Shown: in pieces, positions 10,906 to 21,800 of the stretch
Position numbering within the stretch: the first letter of the stretch is position 1
How the letters are laid out: each line of letters starts with the position of its first letter
Assembly (NCBI RefSeq): GCF_011745365.1
Contig: NW_024468910.1
Location: forward strand, 1,454,068-1,518,067
Source of the DNA: Cryphonectria parasitica EP155
Lineage: Eukaryota; Ascomycota; Sordariomycetes; Diaporthales; Cryphonectriaceae
Reading direction: 5' to 3'
Length of the DNA: 64,000 bases
Notes under the pieces: generated by a model
The model's input: only the letters and a program-made list of their open reading frames with translations
Database searches by the model: none
Told to the model about the DNA's origin: nothing
Translations under genes and position numbers: made by a program

Positions 10906-13002
10906 ATAGCTCCTTCAGAAACCTCTTCGTCCTTGCGCGCTCCTACTCAGGAAGAACTAGTCAACCAGGTATATCAGCTTATCCAGCATATTCAGAATCT
11001 GCGCGAACAACAGCAGGCTCAGAGCGCTACCATCGCCAATCAGCAGGCTCAGCTAGCTCAACAGGCTTAGCAGGCACAGTTCACCTCTACGGTTAGTGGT
11101 GCTGGAAAGGCATATAAGATGAACAAGCCCGCTATGTACGACGGCAACCAGAAGACGCTGCATGGATTCCTCACTCACTGCAGAGCATACTTTCTGCATC
11201 ATGCAATCCAGTTTACTATGAAATCTGAGAAAGTTATTCTTGCAGAAACTCGCTTCGAAAAGAATGCTCTCATCTAATACAAACCTTCTCTATACAACCA
11301 TTTAGAGCATCAGAATAACTCTAATGCGCATATCCAGGGTATTAAGAACATATTCAATTCGTTTGAAAGCTTCGAAAAAGCTTTTAAGGAAACTTTTGAT
11401 AACTCTAATGAAGAATGCATCATAGCTCAGCAGCTTATGAACTTCAAGCAGACTAAGTTAGCTTCTGCTTATATGATTAGATTCAAGCAACTCTCAGCAA
11501 GATTTCCGTAGGAAGATAAGAATCTTATGGAATACTATTACAAGGGATTTAAGAACAATGTTAAGAACAAGATCTCCAAGCAGGATTAGCTAGAGGACTT
11601 CGTGATATTCTCCAATCAAGCAATCCGTATTAATAACCGTTTATACGAACAACGGGTGGAGAAATCTAAGAAAGGAGGAAGCCAGACTTGGAGATTTCCA
11701 GCTAATACGAGCAAGAAACTCCAATACAAAAATAGCGATCAGCAGAGCAGTACAGCTCAGAGCGGCACTACGCACGCCGGTCTCATGAAACTCAACGCCG
11801 CTAGCAGGCAGTATAACAAAAGGAATAGTATTACTTGCTACAACTGCAATAAACAGGGATACATTGCATACAACTGTTACTAATCACGAAAGAACAAATG
11901 GCAGCCAGTTCAAGAAGGATACCAAGTAAATATCGCTCGGCGATAGGAACTCAATCAACTGAGCAAAAACATCCCCTTGGAGCAAGTATCGAACCCTGTT
12001 AATTACGGAAGTCTCAGCTGAACATTCTGCTATAACGATAACTGCTTAATACACCTCTCGAGTAAGAAAGATTCAGGATGGTTCTCTCAGAAACCTAAGC
12101 GCTGCAAACAGATAGCGACAGCAGAGCGAGGGTATACGCTCAGCACCCCTATGAGTGGCAACTCGAACTGCTTCAATATCGCTGAAAGAAGCATTCAGGC
12201 GCTGGAAGAAGGGCTTAGTAACAGCACCCTTCATTGTTCATTGTCATTCACGCCAAGCACCATGATCAGGGATATGAATAAAGGATGGTATCCTCTTAGT
12301 TATTAGTACAAATACTTGAATGATACCGAAAACGCCTTACGAGCAACAGAAGAAACTGATTAGAATGAACGATCTAGCGATCTACCGGGATCTTTCGTAA
12401 ACAATGAACCCAAGAAACCTACAGAAAGGTTTCCTTTCGGTATTAGATGAAACAAGGAAACAATATAGATTGAATACTTCATTTATAGGATAGAACTAGA
12501 GAAGCTCTTTACCTGCATTCCCTTGCAAAACATCGAAGCACAAGAAGATGAGAACCCTTGGATCAGCTCACTTTACAACCTATACTACAAGCTAGCATAG
12601 ATCTCCTGCATCTATTATAGCTGCAGAACGCATTTCTCGGAGAAGATATAATACGAATAGTTCTCCGTCAGAGAATCAGAATAAATTCTTCAGACTATAG
12701 AAGAATAGGAATTCCGCTTCAGAGAAGTTTTTAATAAGCAGCACTATAATATATATATTAAACTATCAGATAACTATTCTATGCAATATATGAATAAGAA
12801 AATAGAATAATAGCAGTGCAAGATGATGCTCTGCACGATTTATATCAACAATAAGGTTTGCAATTAGTATCAATAGAAGAAAAACCAAGAATAACGACAA
12901 TACAAGCAAAATCAAGCTAAGAAGCTTGCTCAAGAAGCAACGAAGCAGGCTTAGAAGAACAAGCAGTTTTCGATAGATTCAAAAGAACAGGATTGCTTGT
13001 AA
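10906..13002 (+). pseudogene. gag: R4 gag
   Basis: 698 codons plus stop TAA at 13000-13002. The start is decayed to ATA at 10906; R8 shows the intact ATG. The capsid region is N-terminal. The frame 11602-11883 is open and ends in the nucleocapsid knuckle at 11836-11877 (CYNCNKQGYIAYNC, knuckle His changed to Tyr), then a stop that all copies share (probably CAA to TAA). About 370 further residues contain clustered Cys/Trp-rich segments and a basic KQAKKLAQEA-like tail, longer than a usual gypsy gag. It packages the RNA into virus-like particles in active relatives. Confidence 0.87.
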
Positions 13003-13627
13003 AGGAACTGCAGATGATCAAACTAGAACAGTTCCTATATAAAGCTTCCAAAGCGAACTATGCTTATATCAAATTCGATATATACATTCACGAATACAAG
13101 TATAGCGTACTATTGAATAGTAGCGCTTAGAGAAACTTCATATCCCCATACATCGTCAATCAGGCACAACTATAATAGAAACGGAAGAGATGCTTATACA
13201 TTCTTAGCACTGTAGAAGAATAATCTATTGCATACAATCAAGGAGTAATCAATAAGAAGACTGATTATCTATCTATCTTGATCCAAGAATGCATAACCAG
13301 GGCTTCCTTTGATATCATAGATACAGCACAGCATGAGCTGATTATGGAACTTCCATGGCTCAAGAAGCACAATCCTCAAATCGATTGGACTACTGGCCAG
13401 ATCTCATGAGAACAAGCTGTACCCAGAGAAATAATTGCAATCAACAGTGCAGGATTGAAGCTAGTTATTAAAGAATACTCGAGGAAAGAGGCTTCAAACA
13501 ACTTCATACATACCTTCAAGTTAGCAGGGCTAGCAGTTCAAGGAGAAGAACCTAGTAACAAGCGAACTCAAACAGTGCTAGGGCGCCAGCAGGTTAGCAA
13601 AACAGCGGAAGCGAGACTCTCAGCAAG

Positions 13628-13646
13628 TCGGTCCGCCCCGGAGCAA
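13628..13646 (+). other. GC-rich near-palindrome, copy 1 of 3 in R4 (pol linker)
   Basis: TCGGTCCGCCCCGGAGCAA, a near-palindrome around a CCCC core, in the sequence for SRSAPEQ of pol. Equivalent sites are present in R1, R3, R6, R7 and R8 at the same place, with RIP changes. Confidence 0.6.
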
Positions 13647-13716
13647 CAAGGAAAGGCTTCAGAAAGTGGATTGTGGGTCCACACAGGAAAAACCTCGAAA
13701 CCAAGCCCTTGAGCGC

Positions 13717-13735
13717 TCGGCCCGGCCCGGAGCGA
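13717..13735 (+). other. GC-rich near-palindrome, copy 2 of 3 in R4 (pol linker)
   Basis: TCGGCCCGGCCCGGAGCGA, 89 bp after copy 1, in sequence for a Pro-Glu-Arg containing part of pol. R6 keeps a better form (TCGGTCCGGCCCGGAGCGA at about 36083). Confidence 0.6.
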
Positions 13736-16657
13736 ACGCTCAAGGCTTCCAAAAACGCCATCAAAAGCGCTACCAAAAACAACGAACGAAAAGAAGCACG
13801 CTCAACGATACCTACTGTTCCTTCAGAAAGCAGAGACAGCACAAGAACCAGAACCAACACTCGCAAACATATCACAAGAATATCACAAGTTTAAGATATT
13901 TTAGAAAGAATTAGATACAGGGTTACCAGAACACAGCTCATACAATCACAAGATCCCGCTACAAGAAGGAAAACAACTCAGATTCTTCCCCATCTACAGC
14001 TTAGATGAAGCACAACTAGAGGCACTCAGGGAATACCTCGATGAAAACCTGAAAAAGAGATATATACAATCATTGCAATCACCAGCAGAATACCCCATTC
14101 TGTTTATACTCAAGAAAAACAGCAAGCTTAAGCTATATATTGATTACAGGCAACTCAACGATATCACAATCAAGAACCGATACCCGTTGCTACTTATCAA
14201 GAAGCTACAAGATAGATTGCAAGGAGCTCAATGGTTTACAGCTCTGAACCTGAAAGAAGCTTACAATCTAATCAGAGTAAAGAAAGAAGAAGAATGGAAA
14301 ACTGCTTTCAGAACACACTATAAACACTACGAATACTTGGTTATGCTCTTTGGTTTAACGAACATCCCAGCTTCATTCCAAGAAATGATTAATTATGTTC
14401 TGCACAAGCACTTGGATCAGTTCATCATTGCTTACCTCAATAACATCCTTATTTACTCTCGAATATTGGAAGAGCACAGGAAATATGTAGAAACAGTGCT
14501 ACAAACGCTTCAGAATGCAAAACTCCTTGTGGAACCTGCAAAAAGCTACTTTCACATACAAAAAGTTAACTACCTCGGATTCATAATTAAGCTAGAATGC
14601 ATCAAGCTATAGAAAGATAAGATAGAAGCTATCAGGAACTAGCCAATCTCAAAAAACGTTAGAAATGTTAGATTCTTTCTTAAATACATCAACTTCTACA
14701 AGCAGTTCATTAAGAATTATAGCTGAATCGCATATCTCCTTACAAACCTCACCAAGAAAGAACAGCCTTTCGAATGAATCTCCAAAGCATAAGAAGCTTT
14801 TGATAAGATCATCAGATATATCACTTCAGAGCTGATTCTATGCAAAGCAGATCCTTACAAACCCTTCGAAGTTGAAACTGATGCATCAGGATATACACTC
14901 GGAGAACAACTCGGTCAGCAAGACAGCCAAGAACATCTAAGAATTGTAAGCAACTTCTCGAAGAAGCTCAACAGCTCAGAAATCAACTACGGAATCCCTG
15001 ATCAGGAACTCATAGCAATAGTAAAAGCTTTCGAGAAATAGCAATACTATCTCATTAGCATATAACACTCGATCATAGTTCATTCGGATTACAAGAATCT
15101 GACTACATTCATAACAACTAAGATTTTGAATAAGCAACAAGTCAGATGAGCAGAATTCCTCTCACAATTCAATCTCAGAATCATATACTACAAAGATTCA
15201 GAAAACGAACAAGCAGATGCTTTTAGCAGATAGTTAGACTATCGAGATACAGACTCCTCGGATATACAGAATATCTTTGCTTAGGATGAATCAGGAAACT
15301 TCATCAATACATATAGGGAACTAAACGCTGTCTTCAGAATCGAACTCTTGGAAAGAGATCTGGAATCAATGATTCCAGATGAACAAGATAACTACATCAA
15401 GGATGTATACAGCGCATCAGCGCATGAACACCAGAGAGTTAGAGCAATTTACAAATGCATCAAAAGATACTAAAACCCGCTAAGCCTTAGAAAAAGGATT
15501 AAGAACATTCTATAACAATGCAATAGCTGCAAAAAGAATAAAGCAGAAAGATACAAGCTTTACAGACTACTGCATTTCTTACTAATATCTACAACTATTT
15601 AGCAATTCATCAATCTAAACTTTATTACCAAGCTATCTTTCTTACGAGAACTCTTAACTAAGGCGCAATATGATAGCATTCTAGTAGTAGTTTGCAAACT
15701 GAGCAAGTATGCTTATTTTCTCCTTTACAAGAAAAGCAGTACAGCAGAAGAACTTGTATATGCATTCCTCAGAATAATCATCGCTAATCACAGCACGCCA
15801 GAGAAAGTGATCTTCAATAGAAATAGGAAGTTCAACTCGAAGTTTTGAACTTCGCTTATAAAGCAGCTCGGAATACACTATAAGATGTTTATAGCATTTT
15901 ACTTGCAAACAGATGAACAGACAGAAAGAATAAATCAGATCATCGAACAGTATTTTCAATACTATATTAACCAGGAACAGAACAACTGAGTTGATCTATT
16001 GCCTCTTATATAGTTCGCTTATAATAGCGCGGATATGAGCATAACGAAGAAATCACTATTCTTCGCACTCTACAGATACAACCCAATAGCTTATTACAAA
16101 GCACTATCAGAAGCAGATGCAGAAGCTGCAGATAAAAGGATTAAGAAGATCAAGAAAGTTCAGAAGAAACTCCGATTAGAATTACAATTCGTTCAGAAAC
16201 GAATAATACAATATGCAAACTCCAAAAGAATTAAGAAACCAATCCTACAGAAGGGAGATAAGGTCTACCTACTTCGAAAAAACATCAAAACAACAAGATC
16301 TAGCGATAAACTTAATCATAAGAAGTTAGAATCATTCAAAATCTTGCAACAGATTTCCCTAATCAATTACGAATTAGCATTATCTTACAGGATGAGAATA
16401 TATCCGGTTTTCCACATCTTACTGCTGGAATCAGCAGTACAGGAAATACTAACGGATAATACAGCAGAAGTGGAAAACAATGAATCAGAATATAAGGTGG
16501 AGAAGATCCTTAAATACAGAAGCACTAATAACACGAGAGAATACCTTATCAAATGGAAAAGATACCTAGCAAGCGAAAATTCATGGGAACTACAGGAAAA
16601 CGTTGAGAACGCTCAAGAAAAGGTAGCTGAATATTGGAAAAAGAAGGAACCCAGCGC

Positions 16658-17170
16658 CTAGGACGGTCGCTCCGCCCCGGACTGAAACTCAGAAGCCTCG
16701 AGAGCCTCATTCTCTAGAAAGCCCGACCAATCCACTACGGAATTCCCCAAATCCACAGAATTCCAATCAAAACCCTCAAAGGAAGAATCCCCAGCCACAA
16801 CAACAGACTCCTCGGTCACCATAGCTTGCACTTCAGCAGCAATACGCACCCTCTCAGCCTCAGCCTCTTCAGCCTCGATGCGATCCAGCTTCTTCACATT
16901 ATCAATGCCGCGACGAACAGCGCGCATCATCTTCTCGAACCACATCCTTTTCTGCTTGCGCAACCGAAGAACCTTTTCCTCGGCGGTTTGCAGCTCATTC
17001 TCCAGTTCTTGATGCTAGGTAGCGATCTTGCGCAGCTCCGAAGGACTAACGCCCTGCACATCGCATCGGGAACGGTTAAGCTGAATGCATTCAGCGCAAC
17101 AAGAAGAGTCGAGAGGAGAAACCTGACAGGAGGAAATGCCCCAACCCTCACAAAAAGAACAGGAAGGCAT
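16658..17170 (-). pseudogene. R4 opposite-strand gene: Zn2Cys6-like protein, version 1 (nearly intact)
   Basis: 170 residues from the conserved ATG at 17168-17170 to the TAG at 16658-16660. Only one internal stop (17012-17014, CAG to TAG) breaks it. The N-terminus MPSCSFC begins a cluster C-x2-C-x7-C-x9-C-x2-C-x7-C, close to the fungal Zn2Cys6 pattern. Residues 55-95 are Gln/Glu/Lys-rich and probably coiled (ELENELQTAEEK, RKQKRMWFEKMM), then an Ala/Glu/Val-rich segment and the acidic FEGFDWNSVDLGNS tail ending QSGAERPS. The frame stays open upstream to 17299, but the codon there is not a conserved ATG (ATG in R6, GTG here, CTG in R7), so I chose the inner start. Similar proteins recur, unnamed, in fungal genomes; DNA binding is inferred. 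Confidence 0.8.
16667..16685 (-). other. GC-rich near-palindrome, copy 3 of 3 in R4 (convergent gene ends)
   Basis: TCGCTCCGCCCCGGACTGA on the plus strand, five bases beyond the shared CTAG, inside the C-terminal codons of the opposite-strand gene. On the minus strand it has the TCGGTCCG...GGAGCGA form of the two linker copies. Present at the same place in R2, R3, R6, R7, R8 and R11. Confidence 0.6.
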
Positions 17171-17351
17171 GATAAGAGAATGTTGAAGGATAGCGGAAAG
17201 AAGATTTTCACATTCCTCAGTTTTTCGAGAACGAGGTTTGGAAATATGAGATTTGTTGATTCTGCTCGATATCTCAATTAGGAAGGCAAGATTATGCACA
17301 CGAAAGACTTGCTAGGATACTTACAGAAGATCGTTGAGGACAACGACTGAT

Positions 17352-17364
17352 AGGAGGGAGATGA
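17352..17364 (+). other. Polypurine tract, R4
   Basis: AGGAGGGAGATGA directly before the 3' LTR, the expected primer for plus-strand DNA. All copies with a visible 3' LTR keep a purine run here; R6 is the same and R3, R7 and R9 carry G-to-A changes. Confidence 0.8.
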
Positions 17365-17467
17365 TATTATGACCCATCCAACATGCAGGTTACGAAACAG
17401 GTTATGAGTAATAAGGATCAGATGTTAAGAATCCAACGTTCTGACTAAACATTGATTGCACAACTCA

Positions 17468-17478
17468 GGGTTAGGGTT
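17468..17478 (+). promoter_or_regulatory. Telomere-repeat-like motif in U3
   Basis: GGGTTAGGGTT, nearly two TTAGGG units. Present, often RIP-altered, at the same U3 position in all R-family LTR types, whose neighbouring sequences differ. Confidence 0.5.
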
Positions 17479-17493
17479 ACAACAGGGATGGAT

Positions 17494-17518
17494 CACTGGA
17501 TCATTAGATGATCCAGTG
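17494..17518 (+). promoter_or_regulatory. Type B U3 palindrome (operator candidate)
   Basis: Perfect 11-bp arms CACTGGATCAT and ATGATCCAGTG around TAG, about 57 bp before the TATA box. It remains symmetrical in both R7 LTRs. Replaced by unrelated inverted repeats in type A, C and D LTRs. Confidence 0.6.
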
Positions 17519-17574
17519 AGCCTGAATCATTCGGATTAATAGTGAGCTAAGGTGAGCTATACTGAAGGGCTGGA

Positions 17575-17582
17575 TATATAAG
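17575..17582 (+). promoter_or_regulatory. TATA box of R-family LTR
   Basis: TATATAAG within GGATATATAAGAAC. The same box is in nearly every R-family LTR in the window regardless of U3 type and marks the U3 promoter. Confidence 0.75.
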
Positions 17583-17811
17583 AACACATTCATTCCCATC
17601 AGGTAGATTCAGTACATAGCTCTTCAGTTGTCAATCTAAGTATTCAGTCTCATACACTGAGTAGCTCCAAAGGCAGTGAACACTTGCATCGCTCATCAGA
17701 ACTTGTACGGTTCCGTATTAAGGACTTGACACTTTGACACCGCTCTTGTTAGCATAAACCCCTTTGTGTACTTAGGAATCTTCGGATTGCTGCAGTGCTC
17801 ATTACACTAAT

Positions 17812-18861
17812 CAACTAAGCAAAAATATCCTCTTGGAGCAAGTATTGAATTCTGTTAATTACGGAAATCTCAACTGAATATTCTGCTACAATGATAACTG
17901 CTTAATATACCTCTCGAGTAAGGAAGATTCAGAATAGTTCTCTCAAAAGCCTAGGCGCTACAGGCAGATAGCAACGGCGGGGCGGGAGTATATACTCAGC
18001 GCAACTACAAGCAGCAGCAGCTCGAACTGCTCCGACGTTACTAAACAGAGCATTCAGGCGTTGGAAGAAGAACTTAGCAACGATACTCTTCAGCATTCTC
18101 TATCACCTATGCTAAGCACTACAACCAGGGATGTAAATAAGGGATAATACTCTCTTGGTTACTGATACAAATACCTAGACAACGCCGAAAACGCTTCTCA
18201 GATAACAGAAGAATTAAGCTAGGGTAAGCGATCTAGTGATTCACCGAGATTCCTTGTATACAACGAACTCAACAAACCTAAAGAAAGGTTTCCCTTCAGC
18301 ATTAGATGAAATAAGGAAACAATATGAGTTAAATATCTTATTTATAAGATAGAACTAGAGAAGCTCTTTATCTGCATTCCTTTACAGAATATCGAAGTAT
18401 AACAAAACGAGAATCTTCGGATTAGCTTACTTCATAATTTATACTACAAACTAGCATAAATCTTCTACATCTATTATAGCTGCAGAATGCATTTCTCGAA
18501 CAAGATGCAACACGAATAGTTCCCCATTAGAGAACCAGAGCAAATCCTTCAAGCTGTTGAAGAATAGGAACTCCGCTTCAGAGAAGTTCTCAATAAGCAG
18601 CACTACAATGCATATATCGGACTATCAGATAACTGTTCTATGCAATGCGTAAATAAGAAAATAGAATAGTAGCAGTACAAAATAACGCTCTGCATAATTC
18701 ATATTAATAACAAAGTTCGCAATTAGCATTAATAGAAGAAAGATTAGAAATAACAATAATATAAGCAAAAGCAAGCTAAGAAGCTTGCTTAAGAAGCAGC
18801 AAAGCAAGCTTAGAAAAATAAGCAGCTCTTAATAATTCCAAAAGAATAGAATCGCTTGTAA
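17812..18861 (+). pseudogene. gag: R3 gag, C-terminal part
   Basis: Continues the frame interrupted at 10403. It covers the post-knuckle region of gag, including the conserved LSKNIPLEQV-like start, the Cys-rich HCSFYYSCRMHF-type segment near 18465-18500 and the basic Ala/Lys-rich end. The TAA at 18859-18861 is the shared gag stop. Dense RIP stops. Confidence 0.83.
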
Positions 18862-21800
18862 AGGAACTGCAGATGATCAAATCAGAACAGTTCCTATATA
18901 GAGCTTTTAAAGTAGATTACGCTCATATCAAGTTCGATATATATATTTAAGAATACAAGTATAGCATACTATTGAATAATAGCGCTCAGAGAAACTTTAT
19001 ATTTCCATATATTATCAATTAAGTACAACTATAATAGAGATGAAAGAAATGCTTATACACTCTCAGCACTGTAGAAGAATAATCCGTTGCATATAACCAA
19101 GGAGTAATCGATAAAGAAACTAATTATCTATCTATCTTAATCCAAGAATGTATAACCAGAGCTTCCTTTGATATCATGAATACAGCACAGCATGAGCTGA
19201 TTATGAAACTTCCATAGCTCAAGGAGCACAATTCTCGAATTAATTGAACTACTAGCTAGATCTCATGAGAACAAGCTATACCTAGAGAGATAATCGCAAT
19301 CAATAATGGAAGATCGAAGCTAGCAGTTGAAAAATACTCAGAAAAAGAAGCTTTATACAACTTCATATATACTTCCAAGTTAGCAGAGCTAGCAATTTAA
19401 GGAGAAGAATCTAGTAGAAGGCGAACCCAAATAGTGCCAGGGCGCTAACAGGTTAGCAAGACAATGGAAGCGAGGCTCTCAGCAAATCAGTCTGCTTCGG
19501 AGCAATAAGAAAAAGCTTCAGAAAATGAATTGTGGATTTATACAGGAAAAACCTCGAAACCAAGCCCTCGAGCGCTCAGTCCAGCTCAGAGCGAACGCTT
19601 AAAGCTTTCAAAAACAACGAATAAAAAGAAGCACGCTCAACAGTACCTACTGTTCCTTCAGATAGCAGAAACAGCACATAAACCAGAATCAATATTCGCA
19701 AGCATACCACAAGAATACCATAAATTCGAGAAACTATTTCAGAAAGAATTGGATACAGAGTTACTAGAATACAGCTCATATAATCACAAGATCCTGCTAT
19801 AAGAAGGAAAACAGCTCAAATTCTTCCTTATCTATAGCTTAGATAAGATACAACTAGAAGCACTTAGGAAGTATCTCAATGAGAATCTTAAGAAGAAATA
19901 CATACAATTATTACAATTATCAGCAGGATATCCTATTCTATTTATATCTAAGAAAAACAGCAAGCTTAAGCTATGCATTGATTATAAGCAATTTAATAAT
20001 ATTATAATTAAGAACTAATATTTATTACTACTTATTAAAAAACTATGAGATAGACTGCAAGAAGTATAATAGTTTATAATTCTAAATCTAAAAGAAGCTT
20101 ATAATCTAATTAGAGTAAAGAAAGGAGAAGAATAGAAAACTGCTTTCAGAATATGCTATGAATATTATGAATATTTAGTTATGCTCTTTAGTCTAATGAA
20201 TGCTCTAGCTTTATTTCAGGAAATAATTAATTATATTCTATATAAGCATCTGGATTAGTTCATTATTGTATATCTTAATAATATTCTTATTTACTCTCGA
20301 ATATTGGAAGAATATAAGAAATATGTGAAAACAGTGTTGCAAATGCTCCAAGATGCAAAACTCCTTGTAAAACCTGCAAAGAATCACTTTCATATACAGA
20401 AAGTTAACTATCTCGGATTCATAATCGAACCAGGATGCATTAAGCTGCAGAAAGACAAGATAGAAGCTATTAGAGATTAGCCAATCCTCAGAAATATCAG
20501 AGATATTAGATCTTTTCTCAAATACATTAACTTCTATAAGTAGTTCATCAAAAACTATAGCTGAATCGCACATCTCCTTACAAATCTTACTAAAAAGAAT
20601 TAATCTTTCAAATAAACCTCTAAAGCATAAGAAGCTTTCAACAAGATTATCAGATACATTATCTCAAAGCCAATTCTGTATAAAGCAGATCCTTACAAAT
20701 CCTTTGAAATTGAAACCAATACATCAGAATATGCATTCAGAGAACAGCTTAATTAATGAAATAATCAAGAGCATCTAAGGATTATAAGCAACTTTTCGAA
20801 GAAGTTGAACAGCTTAGAAATCAATTACAGAATCTCTAATCAGAAACTCATAGCAATAATGAAAGCTTTCAAGGAATAGCAACACTATCTCATTAATGCA
20901 TAATACCCGATCATAGTTCACTCAGATTATAAGAATCTAACTATATTTATAATAATCAAGATCTTAAATAAATAATAAATCAGATAAGCAGAATTTCTCT
21001 CATAATTCGATTTCAGAATCATGCATTACAAGAGCTCAGAAAACGAATAAGCAGATGCTCTTAGCAGGAAGTTAGATTATCGAAATGCAGATTCCTCGAA
21101 TATGCAGAACATCTTCATCCAAGATGAATCAGGAAATCTTATTAATGCATATAGAGAGCTGAATGCTGCTTTCAGAATCAGACTTTTAGAGAAGAATTCA
21201 GAATTGATAACTCCAAATGAATAAGATAATTATATCAAGAATATATATAGTATGCTAGCATACGAATATCAGGGAATTAGAGCAATCTATATATATATTA
21301 AGAGATACTGGAACTCATCAGATCTTAGAAAAAGAATTGAGAATATTCTATAATAATGCAATAGCTATAAGAAAAATAAAGCAGAGAAATACAAGCTTTA
21401 TAAACTACTGCATTCCTTACTAGTATTTATAACTATTTAGCAATCTATCAATCTAGACTTTATTACCAAGCTATCCCTTTTATAAGAACTCTTAACTAAG
21501 ATGCAATATAATAGCATTTTAGTAGTGGTTTGCAAACTGAGCAAGTATGCTTACTTTCTCTCTTATAAGAAAAGCAATATAGCAGAAGAACTTGCATATG
21601 CATTCCTCAGAATGATCATTGCTAACTACAGCATGCTAGAAGAAGTAATCTCTAATAGAAATAGAAAATTCAATTCAAAGTTTTGAATCTTGCTTATGAA
21701 ATAACTCGGAATACATTACAGAATGTTTATAGCATTTCATCTATAAACAGATAAACAAATAAAAAGAATGAATCAAATTGTTGAATAATATCTTCAATAC

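Larger units (their letters stand above)
12996..16661 (+). pseudogene. pol: R4 pol (protease, RT, RNase H, integrase, chromodomain)
   Basis: About 1,220 codons in the -1 frame relative to gag. Retropepsin motif at 13110-13145 reads VLLNSSA with Asn for the catalytic Asp and a stop just after. A Ser/Arg/Pro-rich linker spans 13450-13760. RT 13900-14620 has the YLDD box as YLNN (14433-14444). RNase H has TDASG near 14880. Integrase 15430-16350 has remnants of the CxxC finger (CNSCKKNKA), a decayed core and QTDEQTERINQ. Chromodomain is at 16490-16640 (YLIKWKRY, SENSW). The TAG at 16659-16661 overlaps the stop of the opposite-strand gene. Open blocks 14073-14612 and 16035-16661 are unusually long for this window. 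Confidence 0.93.
10404..17806 (+). mobile_element. R4: complete family-R element, innermost of the left nest; reference copy
   Basis: Plus-strand, 7,403 bp, duplication CTAAT at 10399-10403 and 17807-17811, identical-length LTRs (442 bp). Order: 5' LTR, self-priming site, gag (10906-13002), pol (12996-16661), opposite-strand gene (16658-17170), polypurine tract, 3' LTR. It has the longest surviving frames of any copy (RT 179 codons, integrase-chromodomain 208 codons), so it is among the youngest, but stops still make it non-functional. It is inserted in R3 gag. Confidence 0.96.
17365..17806 (+). repeat. 3' LTR of R4 (type B)
   Basis: TATTATGACC ... TGCTCATTACA followed by the duplication CTAAT. 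Contains in order a telomere-like GGGTTAGGGTT (17468-17478), the type B palindrome (17494-17518), TATA box (17575-17582), self-priming segment (17626-17634) and the R/U5 hairpin of the TTCAGT/ACTGAG form (about 17642-17658). Confidence 0.95.

Noticed and set aside
10848..11096. Open frame overlapping the start of R4 gag in another phase (also 49182-49433 in R8)
   Set aside because: It has no ATG at its start, and the gag frame fixed by the intact ATG in R8 is a different phase.
12940..13010. A canonical -1 slippery heptamer at the gag-pol junction
   Set aside because: The -1 relation between frames is clear, but I could not find an X-XXY-YYZ sequence in the right phase in R4 or R8, so no frameshift site is claimed.
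17468..17478. GGGTTAGGGTT as a chromosome end or internal telomere tract
   Set aside because: Only about two units, located inside LTRs at a fixed position in many copies. It is part of the U3, not a telomere remnant.
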